From contig NZ_CP151650.1 in NCBI RefSeq assembly GCF_038397775.1, positions 620,001 to 684,000 on the forward strand: a DNA stretch of 64,000 nt. Direction: 5' to 3'. Under the pieces are notes generated by a model. The model was not told the DNA's origin, ran no database searches, and saw nothing but the letters and a program-made list of their open reading frames with translations. A program made the position numbers and the translations under genes. This stretch comes from Pseudomonas sp. RC10. GTDB taxonomy: Bacteria; Pseudomonadota; Gammaproteobacteria; Pseudomonadales; Pseudomonadaceae. Below, one piece after another: positions 1-8,761 of this stretch (position 1 is the first letter of the stretch; each line of letters starts with the position of its first letter).

Positions 1-146
1 GGAATGCCCATGCCGACCCATGACAGCACGTCCCACGCGCCATCACCCAGCAGCGCGGCGAACAGGCCGGCGGCGGTGAGTGCGGCGATCCATGTCGGTT
101 TGGCGAAGGTCTTCCAGAAGGCCGAGTGCTTCTTGTGCCGGGTCAT
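1..146 (-). CDS. Small membrane protein of a siderophore-uptake operon (3' end cut by window)
   Basis: The frame opens with ATG at 146 (MTRHKKHSAF) and runs off the left edge, so only about 48 residues are visible. A basic N-terminus is followed by a hydrophobic stretch (WIAALTAAGLFAALLGDG) that looks like a membrane segment. Its ATG overlaps the TGA of the upstream PepSY gene by 4 bp, so the two are translationally coupled and this is the last visible gene of the iron-uptake operon. I cannot name a function. The role in siderophore uptake is inferred only from position. Confidence 0.7.
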   Translation of the reverse strand, partial: MTRHKKHSAFWKTFAKPTWIAALTAAGLFAALLGDGAWDVLSWVGMGI

Positions 147-1276
147 GCTGCCTCCACTGCCTGATGAACATTGGCCGTTGTCGCCGCTTTACGCCGCACC
201 CACCACAGGTACACGCCACTGCCCAGCACGATGATGGTCAGCACATCCAGCACGCCCCACAGGATTTTCATCGGCATGCCGCCGTAATCGCCGAAGTGGA
301 GCGGTTGCGACAGCAGTAGCGCGTCCATGTACCACGGGCTGCTGACGATGGCTGTGACGGTCAGGTCTTTCGCGTCGATCAGCACGGGTGTCAGCAAGTG
401 CGAGGTCAGGTGCGTGTCGCCCTTCATGAACACTGAGTAGTGGTGCTCGCTGGAAAAGCGCGAGCCGGGAAACGCGATAAACGAAGGCTCAGCGCCCGGC
501 ACCGTGGTCTTGGCGATGTCCAGTAAGCGCGTGGCGGGCGCGCGGTCGGTCAGCGGCGGGGCGTCCTTGTAGGGCGCGACCATCGCGGCGAGTGAGTCGT
601 TGCGCCATTGCGCGATCACCAGGTCTGCGCAGGCGTTGAGCACGCCGGTGATGCCGACCACGGAGGCCCACGTCAGGGTCACCACACCAATGAGGTTGTG
701 CAGATCGAGCCAGCGCACGCGGGTCGATTTGTTCGGGCGCACGGTGGCGAAATCCAGTCGGCGCATGAACGGCGCATACAGCACTACGCCTGAAATAATC
801 GCTAATACAAAAAGCAGCCCCATGAAGGCGAGTAGCAGCTTTCCGGGCAGCCCGGCGTACATGTCCACATGCAAACGCAGCATCACCATCATGAAACCGC
901 CGTTGGCTGACGGTGTTTCAACCGCTTCGCCAGTGCGGGCGTCGAGCATGAAGGTATGGGTATCGTTAGGGTCGCCACCCGCCGTCTTGCCCATGTACGC
1001 ATAGATGCCGTTGGGCTCGTCTTCGTCCCAGCCGAAGTATTGGACGACCTCGCCAGGGCGATGGGCTTCGGCGGCTTTTACCAGTTGCTGGAGGTCCATG
1101 CGCGGCGTATCGGCGGGCATTTCCTTGATTTCAGGGGCATCGCCGAGCAGGTGATCGATCTCATGATGAAACACCAGCGGCAGGCCGGTGATCGACAGCA
1201 TCAGCAGAAACAGCGTGCAAATCAGGCTGCTCCACGTGTGGATGAACGACCAGCGGCGGATGGTTTGGCTCTTCAT
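143..1276 (-). CDS. PepSY-associated transmembrane protein, probable ferrisiderophore reductase-type membrane protein
   Basis: A 377-residue inner-membrane protein. The start chosen is MKSQTIRRWSF at 1276; a 10-residue upstream extension is possible but lacks the family's typical basic start. Four membrane segments are apparent: near residues 15-35 (ICTLFLLMLSITGLPLVF), 150-175 (LLLAFMGLLFVLAIISGVV), 195-215 (LIGVVTLTWASVVGITGV) and 345-365 (VLTIIVLGSGVYLWWVRR), with a periplasmic PepSY-type region between. Proteins of this family are commonly encoded next to TonB-dependent siderophore receptors, and some take part in reducing ferric siderophores. Here it lies directly downstream of such a receptor, separated by a terminator-like hairpin. 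Substrate unknown. Confidence 0.85.
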   Translation of the reverse strand: MKSQTIRRWSFIHTWSSLICTLFLLMLSITGLPLVFHHEIDHLLGDAPEIKEMPADTPRMDLQQLVKAAEAHRPGEVVQYFGWDEDEPNGIYAYMGKTAGGDPNDTHTFMLDARTGEAVETPSANGGFMMVMLRLHVDMYAGLPGKLLLAFMGLLFVLAIISGVVLYAPFMRRLDFATVRPNKSTRVRWLDLHNLIGVVTLTWASVVGITGVLNACADLVIAQWRNDSLAAMVAPYKDAPPLTDRAPATRLLDIAKTTVPGAEPSFIAFPGSRFSSEHHYSVFMKGDTHLTSHLLTPVLIDAKDLTVTAIVSSPWYMDALLLSQPLHFGDYGGMPMKILWGVLDVLTIIVLGSGVYLWWVRRKAATTANVHQAVEAA

Positions 1277-1306
1277 GGTGCGGGTACCGGGTTTAAGCGA
1301 AAGCAA

Positions 1307-1332
1307 AAGGGCCGCTGTTGCGAGCGGCCCTT
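1307..1332 (-). terminator. Hairpin between receptor and PepSY genes
   Basis: A 10-bp perfect inverted repeat (AAGGGCCGCT / AGCGGCCCTT, 6-nt loop) sits just past the receptor stop codon. It lacks a long U run, so it may be a partial terminator or mRNA-stabilising hairpin that lowers expression of the downstream genes relative to the receptor. Confidence 0.5.
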
Positions 1333-1359
1333 GTTGTACAGTTTCGAGAGTTTAAACGA

Positions 1360-3795
1360 TTACCATTTGTAGTCCACGCTTGCGAGCACGCTGCGGCGAT
1401 CGCCGAAGTAGCAGTAGAAGCCGTCGCACGTGGAAATGTATTCCTTGTCGAACACGTTGTTCGCGTTCACCGAGACGCTCACGCCTTTGAGGGAGTTGTT
1501 CATGCGACCGAGGTCGTAATGAACGGCCGCGTCATAAACGGTGTAAGCATTGCTGTGACCGTAATTCGAGTCAGCAACGAAGCCGTAGCTACCAATGGCA
1601 ATGTTGTCGGTTTCGCCGATGTAGCGTGCGCCGAAGCCCAGACCGAAGCCGTCGAGCAGCCCGGTATGCCAGGTGTAGTCGCCCCAGATGGAAGCAGCGT
1701 TTTCAGGCGTCAGCGGCAGTGGACGGTTCTTGTCCAGCGGGTCGGTGACTTTGGTCATCTTGCTGTTGGCGTAGGTGTACGACGCGGTGACTTTCAGGTT
1801 GTCGGTGACGTTACCGACGGCTTCCAGTTCGAAACCACGCACCTTCGCTTCGCCCAGAGGACGCTGCACGCCCAGTGTGTCGCTCAGCACGATGTCGCGA
1901 CGGGTCAGGTCGTAAGCGGCGGCTGTGAACAGCAGGTCGGTACCTGGAGGCTGGTACTTGATCCCTGCTTCGTACTGCTTGCCAGTGCCCGGTTTGAAGG
2001 CGTTGCCATTGGCGCCACCTTGTTCCGCCTGGAACGATTCGGCGTAGGAAACGTAAGGGGTAAAGCCCGAATCAAAGACATAGCTCAGTGCCGCGTTGCC
2101 GGTGAAGGCGCTGTCGGTGCGGTCATCAGACTGATTGGTGTTGTAGAACTTGGACTCGGTCTTGAGCAGGTCTTGACGACCGCCCAGGGTCAGGCGCCAG
2201 TTGTCCAGGGCCATCTGGTCCTGAAAGTAGGCACCGACGTCGTCCGTTTTCTGGTTGTAGTTCTGGAACGCCGTGTAAGCGACTTTGCTGAAGTCCTGAC
2301 CATAGATCGGCGTAATGATGTTGCTGTTTGGCGCGCTGCCGAACAACCACTTGTAGTTGTGGTTGATGCGCTGGTAATCCAGCCCCAGCAGTAAGGTGTG
2401 CTTGAGCGCGCCAGTGTCGAAGTCAGCCTGGAAGTTGTTGTCCAGCGCAAACTGGCTCATGTCTTCGTTCACGACGTTGGCGCCGCGGGAAAGTGTGCCG
2501 TCGTCCGCCACCGAGCCGAAGAAGCCGCCTGCGGTAATGGTGTGGAATTCCAGATCACTTTTCGTGTAGCGCAGGTTTTGCTTGAACTGCCAGACGTCGT
2601 TCAGGCGCGTTTCGAAGGCATAACCCAGTGCGTAATAGGTTTTGTCGTAGTTTTCCCAGTGCGGATCGCCCAGGTTCTCGTGGTATTTCACATGACCGGC
2701 GGCCGACGGGTATTTGGTGCCCTGGATCGGCAAGAACTGGCTGGTGCTGCCGGTATCGTCGCGGTTGAACTGGCTGAGGAACGTCAGCTTGGTGTCCGGG
2801 TTGATGTTCCACGTCAGGCTCGGCGCAATGTTGTAGCGTTTGTCGTCAATGTGATCGACGGTCGTGCCGCTGTCGCGGACCACACCGCTGACGCGGTATT
2901 CAAACGTGTCCGCGTCGTCGATTTTGCCGGTGCTGTCGAAGCTGATCTGCTTGCGGTTGTAACTGCCGACCTGAGCCTGAATCTCATGGCTGGCTTCAGC
3001 TTGCGGGCGACGACTGACCATATCGATCATGCCGCCCGGAGGCGTTTGGCCGTAAACCGAAGAGGCCGGGCCGCGCAGCACGGCAACGCGCTCCAGGTCC
3101 CAGGTTTCCATTTTTGGCATGACGTAGGCGCCTTTCGGCAGCGGCAGGCCATCGAGGAACTGAGTCGGCTCGAAGCCACGGATTTTCAGCCACTCGGCGC
3201 GGCTGTCGCTGCCGTAGCTGCTGGCGACCACCCCCGGCATGTAACGCACGGCGTCGTCGAGGTTTTGAACGGCGCGGTCCTGCATTTGCTGGCGCGTGGC
3301 AACGGAGATAGAACGCGGTGCTTCGGCCAGCGCGGTATCCGTTTTGGTGCCCGCAGCGGTGCGAGTGGCGGCATAACCCTCAGCCGGACCCCATGCGCTT
3401 TCAAATCCGTCCTGGCGGCCTTGAATGCTGGTTTCCGGAAGCGCCATCACGCCTTCTGGCGCGGCGATCACGCTGTACGTGCCCGCTGACGTCTGGCTGA
3501 GTTGCAGACCCGTGCCACGCAACGCCTGGGCCATGGCGCCCGGCGCATCGAACTGACCCTGAACCGGTGCCGACGTGCGACCTGCTGCCAGCGACGGGTC
3601 CAGCGACAGCGCGACGCCCGCCTGGCTGGCAATCTGGGTCAGAGTCGTGGACAGCGATGCCGCAGGCAGGTTGTACGGACGAACGCTGGACGCCTGCGAG
3701 GCGGCCATGACGTGCGTGCTTGCCAACGGAACGGTCAGAGCAACGGCGACAGCCAACAAGCTCGGTCGCAGAAGGGTTTGAAGCGTGCGGGACAT
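1360..3795 (-). CDS. TonB-dependent ferrisiderophore receptor with N-terminal signalling (STN) domain
   Basis: An outer-membrane receptor of 811 residues from the chosen start MSRTLQTLLRP at 3795, which precedes a clear signal peptide cleaved after about residue 31 (HVMA|ASQ). A secretin/TonB short N-terminal domain covers roughly residues 40-95, the plug roughly 150-260 (with PRSISV and MPGVV), and the beta barrel fills the rest, ending in an aromatic residue (VDYKW). The STN domain identifies it as a transducer that signals occupancy to a FecR-type anti-sigma factor, and the cognate FecR and ECF sigma genes lie immediately upstream on the same strand. The siderophore cannot be deduced. A Fur-like ATTG/CAAT palindrome lies about 30 bp upstream of the start. 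Confidence 0.93.
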   Translation of the reverse strand: MSRTLQTLLRPSLLAVAVALTVPLASTHVMAASQASSVRPYNLPAASLSTTLTQIASQAGVALSLDPSLAAGRTSAPVQGQFDAPGAMAQALRGTGLQLSQTSAGTYSVIAAPEGVMALPETSIQGRQDGFESAWGPAEGYAATRTAAGTKTDTALAEAPRSISVATRQQMQDRAVQNLDDAVRYMPGVVASSYGSDSRAEWLKIRGFEPTQFLDGLPLPKGAYVMPKMETWDLERVAVLRGPASSVYGQTPPGGMIDMVSRRPQAEASHEIQAQVGSYNRKQISFDSTGKIDDADTFEYRVSGVVRDSGTTVDHIDDKRYNIAPSLTWNINPDTKLTFLSQFNRDDTGSTSQFLPIQGTKYPSAAGHVKYHENLGDPHWENYDKTYYALGYAFETRLNDVWQFKQNLRYTKSDLEFHTITAGGFFGSVADDGTLSRGANVVNEDMSQFALDNNFQADFDTGALKHTLLLGLDYQRINHNYKWLFGSAPNSNIITPIYGQDFSKVAYTAFQNYNQKTDDVGAYFQDQMALDNWRLTLGGRQDLLKTESKFYNTNQSDDRTDSAFTGNAALSYVFDSGFTPYVSYAESFQAEQGGANGNAFKPGTGKQYEAGIKYQPPGTDLLFTAAAYDLTRRDIVLSDTLGVQRPLGEAKVRGFELEAVGNVTDNLKVTASYTYANSKMTKVTDPLDKNRPLPLTPENAASIWGDYTWHTGLLDGFGLGFGARYIGETDNIAIGSYGFVADSNYGHSNAYTVYDAAVHYDLGRMNNSLKGVSVSVNANNVFDKEYISTCDGFYCYFGDRRSVLASVDYKW

Positions 3796-3948
3796 GGGCG
3801 GCTCCTGAGTGGAATTGTTCTCAATGCCTATGTGCCGCACGAGATTTCAAAAGTGATAGGGCCGAATCGAAAATAATTTAGATTTACAATTTCGCAGGTT
3901 CACCAGGTGTACAAAGGCTCAGCCCTGTGAAAGCGAATTGCCTTTGAC

Positions 3949-4938
3949 CTACAGCTTGCGGGTCTGCCTCGCATCGTTGGCCACCACCGTCACCCACCAG
4001 TGCGTGCGCGCTTCGATGGCCACGGGCAGGGTGGGCATCAGGGCCTTCAGGGCGAGGTCGGTGTCGTTCAGCGGGAAGCTGCCGGTGATTCTCAGATCAG
4101 CTACTTCCGGCGCCACGCTCAAAAAACCTGCCCTGTATCGGCCAATCTCCGCGATGACGTCCTTGAGCGCGGCGTTGTCCACCACGAGCATGCCGCGCAT
4201 CCACGCGTCTGCACCGGGCGCAATCGCGACCATCGGCCCCAGGCTGTGACGCTGGATCAGCATTTGCTGACCTTCACGCAAAATCATCTCGTTGTCGGAC
4301 GCCTGGGGATGAGCCGCCACGGCGGATTGCAGCACGCTCACCAAGGTGCCGTCGTCCCGGCGCTTGACCAGAAATTTCGTACCCAGCGCCCGCATCTGGC
4401 CTTCGTCGGTTTCGACGATAAAAGGCCGTGGGTCTTCGTGGCTGCCGGTTTCGACGAAGATTTCGCCTTCCTGAAGAATGACCCGACGTTGTTTGGCGTC
4501 GAACTTCACATCAAGAGCGCTGTGGGTATTGAGACGAATGAGGGTGTTGTCCGACAGTCGAATGGTGCGTTGCTCACCGGTTGCCGTGCGTTGATCCGCC
4601 AGCCAGTAATTCATCGGCAAAAAGCGGTCGCCCAGAAACAGGGTCAACCCCAGGGCCACGGCAAAACCTGCCACTCCGCGCCCGACTTTACGCATCTGTC
4701 GGCCAACGCCTTCGCGGGAGCGCAGCAGCGCCGAACGGGCAGGGCCGGTAGTGCGTACGAATCGTTGATCCAGCATGCCCAGTTGCGACCATGCCCGGGC
4801 GTGTTCCTCACTGGCGGCGTACCACTTGGCGAACTCTTCACGCTCGGCCTCGCTGCCTTGTCCGCAGTCCAGGCAAAGCTGCCAGGCGATCGCGGCGTCC
4901 AACACGTGCGATGAAACCGGGCGCGTCGGAATGCTCAT
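3949..4938 (-). CDS. FecR-family anti-sigma factor
   Basis: A 329-residue regulator of the adjacent ECF sigma factor. The start is MSIPTRPVSSH at 4938, whose ATG overlaps the sigma-factor TGA by 4 bp. The N-terminal part (about residues 10-60, VLDAAIAWQ and EEHARAWSQLG) is the cytoplasmic sigma-binding DUF4880 type. One membrane span lies near residues 90-110 (VAGFAVALGLTLFLG). The periplasmic FecR domain follows, containing LSDNTLIRLNTHSAL. In this family the periplasmic part receives the signal from the receptor STN domain and the N-terminus then releases or activates sigma. Confidence 0.92.
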   Translation of the reverse strand: MSIPTRPVSSHVLDAAIAWQLCLDCGQGSEAEREEFAKWYAASEEHARAWSQLGMLDQRFVRTTGPARSALLRSREGVGRQMRKVGRGVAGFAVALGLTLFLGDRFLPMNYWLADQRTATGEQRTIRLSDNTLIRLNTHSALDVKFDAKQRRVILQEGEIFVETGSHEDPRPFIVETDEGQMRALGTKFLVKRRDDGTLVSVLQSAVAAHPQASDNEMILREGQQMLIQRHSLGPMVAIAPGADAWMRGMLVVDNAALKDVIAEIGRYRAGFLSVAPEVADLRITGSFPLNDTDLALKALMPTLPVAIEARTHWWVTVVANDARQTRKL

Positions 4939-5453
4939 GTGGGCTCGCCATACAGTGCGACATAGCACTGACGCATGCCTTGGGCGAGGTATTGCCGGAC
5001 GCGAGGGATGGAGACCCCCACTTTCTCAGCAATTTCTGCGTGGCTCAGGCCATCCAGACGGTTATAGAGGAACGCTGCCCGCGCCTTGCTCGACAGCTTG
5101 CCGAGCATGCGGTCGATGGCTTTGAGGTCTTCGAGGATCAGTTGCTGCTCTTCGAGCGAAGGGTGTTCGGCTTCGGGAATCAGCATCAACTCACTGAGGT
5201 AGGCCTGTTCCAGCGCTGCACGTCGGAAGTAATCGAACAGCAGCCCCTTGGCGACCTGCACAAGAAACGCCCGGGGTTCACGCGGTGCTTCCAGGTGCTC
5301 ACGTCCCAGCAGCCGAATAAAGGTGTCCTGGCTCAAGTCCTCGGCACGGTGCGGGCAGGCGACGTTGCGCTTCAGCCAGGCCAGCAACCAGCTGCGATGG
5401 TCGCGATAGAGCGTTCCGACAAGCTGATGTTGAGAGCTTTGGAGTGACGACAC
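4935..5453 (-). CDS. FecI-like ECF RNA polymerase sigma factor
   Basis: A 172-residue extracytoplasmic-function sigma factor that should direct transcription of the receptor gene downstream. Region 2 is visible around LVGTLYRDHRSWLLAWL and AEDLSQDTFIRLLG, and region 4 at LSHAEIAEKVGVSIPRVRQYL. I chose a GTG start at 5453 because it gives the usual family length. The reading frame stays open another 77 codons upstream, but that part translates a REP palindrome and is not credible protein. No strong ribosome-binding site is visible, so the start is tentative. A Fur-type sequence lies just upstream, which fits iron-repressed expression. Confidence 0.88.
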   Translation of the reverse strand: MSSLQSSQHQLVGTLYRDHRSWLLAWLKRNVACPHRAEDLSQDTFIRLLGREHLEAPREPRAFLVQVAKGLLFDYFRRAALEQAYLSELMLIPEAEHPSLEEQQLILEDLKAIDRMLGKLSSKARAAFLYNRLDGLSHAEIAEKVGVSIPRVRQYLAQGMRQCYVALYGEPT

Positions 5454-5477
5454 GTACGCACCGAAGAGAACAAAGTA

Positions 5478-5496
5478 ACTAACGAGAATTATTCGC
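5478..5496. promoter_or_regulatory. Probable Fur box upstream of the ECF sigma gene
   Basis: The segment ACTAACGAGAATTATTCGC matches 12 of 19 positions of the classical Fur consensus (GATAATGATAATCATTATC), including the core GAGAATTATT often seen in Pseudomonas. It lies about 25-45 bp upstream of the sigma-factor start, where a repressor would block transcription. Confidence 0.55.
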
Positions 5497-5556
5497 GATT
5501 GTGTCAGAGCGCGTCGGTGCTGGCAATTGGCGCCGATCGGATTGGGCTGAGCGGTT

Positions 5557-5841
5557 GCTGTAGGAAATGGCGAGAGAGGATGTGCGAAACGAACTGTAGG
5601 AGCGAATTCATTCGCGAGGCGGTGGTACATCCAGACCTTCTCTATCGTCTGAAGTATCTTTCGCGAATGAATTCGCTCCCACATAGGAGCAACGATGCGG
5701 CGGTGGTAGCTGTAGGAAATGGCGAGAGAGGATCTGCGAAACGAACTGTAGGAGCGAATTCATTCGCGAGGCGGTGGTACATCCAGACCTTCTCTATCGT
5801 CTGAAACACCTTTCGCGAATAAATTCGCTCCCACAGGAAGG
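5557..5841. repeat. Tandemly duplicated REP pair (152-bp period), GCGAATTCATTCGC type
   Basis: Two near-identical copies begin with GCTGTAGGAAATGGCGAGAG at 5557 and 5709. Each holds two inverted REP arms: GTAGGAGCGAATTCATTCGC on the left (5595 and 5746) and the reverse complement on the right (ending about 5683 and 5836), separated by the same spacer. The copies differ at only a few positions, so the duplication is recent. With the Fur box this accounts for the 5454-5871 gap. Confidence 0.9.
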
Positions 5842-5871
5842 CATCTGTTCAGCCAGGCGACGTGTTCTCAC

Positions 5872-6591
5872 TCAAAAAGAATGCGACTGCTGCCGACGCC
5901 GCCATTTCGCCAGACCTTGCTCAAGCAGCAATGGACTGTCCATTTCCTGCCGTCGCGCATGGCTCATCAGGATCAGCGCCAGTTCGGCCGTGACGAGCGC
6001 GTCGGCACTGGCGTGATGGCGCTCCTCGGCATGCAGTCCGAAAAAGCCGGTCCAGTCGTCCAGCCCCGCTTGCCGCAAACAGGCTTGGGGACAAAGCAGG
6101 GGTGCGATGTCCGCCACGTCTAAAAACGGGTGCTGCAGTTTGTAGCCGAGGCTTTCTTTTAATGCACGCCCGAGCATGTGCTGGTCGAAGGGCGCATGAA
6201 ACGCCAGCATCGGGCTGTCTCCAACGAAGTCCATGAAATCCAGCAGTGCCTCGACCGGCTCGCTGCCCGCCGCAATCGCACTCGGCCCCAAACCGTGGAT
6301 CAACACGCTGGGACTGAGTTTGTGATCAGGGCGCAGCAGGGTGCGCTCGAATTGCTGACCCAGGTCGATGGCGCCGTCTTCGATCACCACGGCACCGATC
6401 GACAGCACCTCGTCGCGGCTCATGTTCAGGCCGCTGGTCTCAAGGTCCATCACTACCCAGCGTTGTTTGCGCAGCGAATCAGCACCCAGCGCAGCAGCTC
6501 GGGGCAGGTTGTTCAACCGCTCTTTCTGTCCGGCGGTGAGGTCAGGCGCCTTTAGGCGTTTGGGTGGCTTGAGCCACTGGAACAGGTTCAT
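5872..6591 (-). CDS. DEDDh-family 3'-5' exonuclease (DnaQ/epsilon-like)
   Basis: A 239-residue protein with the three exonuclease motifs: Exo I at about residue 50 (VMDLETSG), Exo II near residue 135 (AFHAPFDQHML) and Exo III near residue 205 (HHASADALVTAEL), with His in the DEDDh position. The fold is that of the DNA polymerase III epsilon subunit. The N-terminal 40 residues are basic and lack a catalytic motif. It is much shorter than fusion proteins and lacks a polymerase-binding tail, so it is probably a stand-alone repair or turnover nuclease. It lies 10 bp downstream of the DUF294 gene and is likely cotranscribed with it. Confidence 0.88.
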   Translation of the reverse strand: MNLFQWLKPPKRLKAPDLTAGQKERLNNLPRAAALGADSLRKQRWVVMDLETSGLNMSRDEVLSIGAVVIEDGAIDLGQQFERTLLRPDHKLSPSVLIHGLGPSAIAAGSEPVEALLDFMDFVGDSPMLAFHAPFDQHMLGRALKESLGYKLQHPFLDVADIAPLLCPQACLRQAGLDDWTGFFGLHAEERHHASADALVTAELALILMSHARRQEMDSPLLLEQGLAKWRRRQQSHSF

Positions 6592-6601
6592 GGCAAGTCG
6601 C

Positions 6602-8536
6602 TTAGAGTTGGTAGCGCAGGGTCAGACTGGATTGCAGGCGCTGTGCCTGGCGGAACGACTCGCGCAGGATGCGACGATCCAGATGATTGAGCACATCCGG
6701 GTCGATCCGGTTTGAATACGGCAGGTTTTGTCGGCTCTGCTGTTGGTGCTGCTGCATGCGGGTTTGCTGAATGAAGTGATAGGCCTCTTCATACGCCGCG
6801 CCGTCCAGGGGGTCGATCACTTCCTTCGTGACCAGTTGGCGCAGCCGTTCGAGGGTGTTGTTGGCGGCGATGCCGTTCGCCAATGCCAGCAGCCGTGCGC
6901 CGTCGACGAAGGGTGTCAGGCCTTGGGTCTTGAGGTCCAGCGTGTCCTTTTCGCTGCCTTTGCGCGCCACGACGAAATCCTTGAAGCGCCCGACTGGAGG
7001 CCGCTGGCGCAACGCGTTGTCGGCCAGCATGCGCTGGAAGAGTTTGTTGTCGGCCACTTGAGCCAGAATGCTCTGGCGCAATTGCTCGCCCCCGCTTTCG
7101 TCGCCCCAGACCACCCGCAGGTCGAAATAAATGCTGGAAGACAGCAGGTTTTCCGGCGTTGCCTCGCGGATGAACGCGCCAAACCGCCGCGCCCATTCGA
7201 CCCGCGACAGGCAAAGCTCGGGGTTGCTGGCCATGATCCTACCCTTACACAACGCGAAGCCGCACAGCGCGAGACTCTGGTTGATGCGTTCGGCAATCGG
7301 CAGCAGGCGCCCGCGTATTTCAGCAGCTTCGGCGGCGTCCTTGGCTTCGAACAGAATGCCGTTGTCCTGATCGGTGTACAGCGTCTGTTCGCGGCGGCCT
7401 TCGCTGCCGAAACACAGCCAACTGAACGGCACGCCGGGGTCGCCTTTTTCTTCCAGCGTCAGCTCGATGACCCGGCAGACCATGTGGTCGTTGAGCAGCG
7501 TGATGATCTGGGTGATCTGTGTCGACGAGGCGCCGTGGGCCAGCATGCGATCGACGAGTTGCACAATGTCGCCGCGCATGTTGCTCAGCGAATCGATACG
7601 CGGGGCACTGCGAATGGTCCGCGCCAAATGCACCAGGTCCACCCGTTGCAGGGAGAACAGATCGCGCTCGGAGACTACGCCGCACAGGCGCTGATCCTTG
7701 ACCAGACACACATGGGCAATGTGCCGCTCGGTCATGGCAATGGCGGCGTCGAAGGCGCTGGCGTCGGGACTTAAATAGAAGGGCGCCTGGATCATGCTGT
7801 GCCGGATCGGCCCGCCGAAGTCAGCGTTCACGTCGGCGACCACTTGGCGCAAGTCGCGCAGCGTGAAAATCCCCAAGGGCGCTTTGTCTTCATCGACGAT
7901 CACGATGCTGCCGACCTGTTGTTCGTCCATCTGCTTTACGGCTTCGCGCAGCGGGGTGTCCGGCGAGCAGGTTACGGGGTGACGCATCGCCAATTCGCCC
8001 AGGCGGGTGTTCAACGAGTATTGCGTGCCGAGTGTTTCCACGGCCTTCTGCTTTACTTGCTGATTCACCTGTTCAAGCAAGCTGCTGACGCCCCGCAACG
8101 CAAAATCTCGAAAGACGCTGGAGAGCGCGAAGAGTTTGATGAAAGCCTGTTTGTTCAGTTGCAGGCAGAACGTGTCTTCGGCCGCCAGATGCTCGGTGCG
8201 CGTGGCCCGTTCGCCCAGCAGGGCGGCGAGGGGGAAACATTCGCCGGTGGTGATTTCAAAGGTGGTTTCGGTGCCGCCCTTCGCGGAATGCGGGCGTTCC
8301 CCGACGACGCGACCCTGTTTGACGATATAGAAGTGCTCTACTGGCCCATCGCCAGGCTTGATGATGCTCTCATCCGTAGCGTAGAAACGCAGCTGGCACT
8401 GTTCCACCAGATAGGCAAGGTGGGCGCTTTCCATCTGATTGAATGGCGGGAATTTTTGCAGGAACTGCATCGTGCCGTGAATGTTCTGCAGCACGGCTGT
8501 CTTGCCTGCTTGGGTGAAAGCGTCCGCTTTGCTCAT
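6602..8536 (-). CDS. Cyclic-nucleotide-binding / CBS / DUF294 putative nucleotidyltransferase
   Basis: A 644-residue cytoplasmic protein with four parts: a cNMP-binding-like domain at about residues 25-135 (FYIVKQGRVVGE), paired CBS domains at about 180-300 (ITERHIAHV-like and SIVIVDEDKAPLGIFTLRDLR), a DUF294 nucleotidyltransferase at about 330-450 and a DUF294 C-terminal domain to the end. The nucleotidyltransferase signature is visible as GSEGRREQTLYTDQDN, resembling GlnD. This architecture suggests a ligand-sensing enzyme that modifies a partner protein, but no target is established here. The downstream exonuclease is the only apparent operon partner. Start ATG at 8536 begins MSKADAFTQAG. 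Confidence 0.88.
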   Translation of the reverse strand: MSKADAFTQAGKTAVLQNIHGTMQFLQKFPPFNQMESAHLAYLVEQCQLRFYATDESIIKPGDGPVEHFYIVKQGRVVGERPHSAKGGTETTFEITTGECFPLAALLGERATRTEHLAAEDTFCLQLNKQAFIKLFALSSVFRDFALRGVSSLLEQVNQQVKQKAVETLGTQYSLNTRLGELAMRHPVTCSPDTPLREAVKQMDEQQVGSIVIVDEDKAPLGIFTLRDLRQVVADVNADFGGPIRHSMIQAPFYLSPDASAFDAAIAMTERHIAHVCLVKDQRLCGVVSERDLFSLQRVDLVHLARTIRSAPRIDSLSNMRGDIVQLVDRMLAHGASSTQITQIITLLNDHMVCRVIELTLEEKGDPGVPFSWLCFGSEGRREQTLYTDQDNGILFEAKDAAEAAEIRGRLLPIAERINQSLALCGFALCKGRIMASNPELCLSRVEWARRFGAFIREATPENLLSSSIYFDLRVVWGDESGGEQLRQSILAQVADNKLFQRMLADNALRQRPPVGRFKDFVVARKGSEKDTLDLKTQGLTPFVDGARLLALANGIAANNTLERLRQLVTKEVIDPLDGAAYEEAYHFIQQTRMQQHQQQSRQNLPYSNRIDPDVLNHLDRRILRESFRQAQRLQSSLTLRYQL

Positions 8537-8761
8537 GACCGATACCGCTTGTTTTTATGGCTCCATGGTCGACCGCTTATCGGGCAGTGCCCATTGGACG
8601 TAAGTCTTAGGTCGCATAAAAGGCGTTGGAGTGCGAGGGAGCGTGGTGTAAAACCGCATCACGCAGGGGCCGAAATGGCCAGGCATGAAGCCGACAAAGT
8701 GCGCAGCGTATTCAGTCTGTTTGCGCTGTCAGAATGAAGTCGACGGGAAAATGAGACGGGT

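Noticed and set aside
5454..5684. A 77-residue N-terminal extension of the ECF sigma factor
   Set aside because: The extension translates the REP palindrome and Fur box region; the family length fits a GTG start at 5453.
5557..5841. CRISPR-like repeated units
   Set aside because: The repeats are inverted REP arms in two 152-bp units; there are no regular short repeats with unique spacers and no cas genes anywhere in the window.
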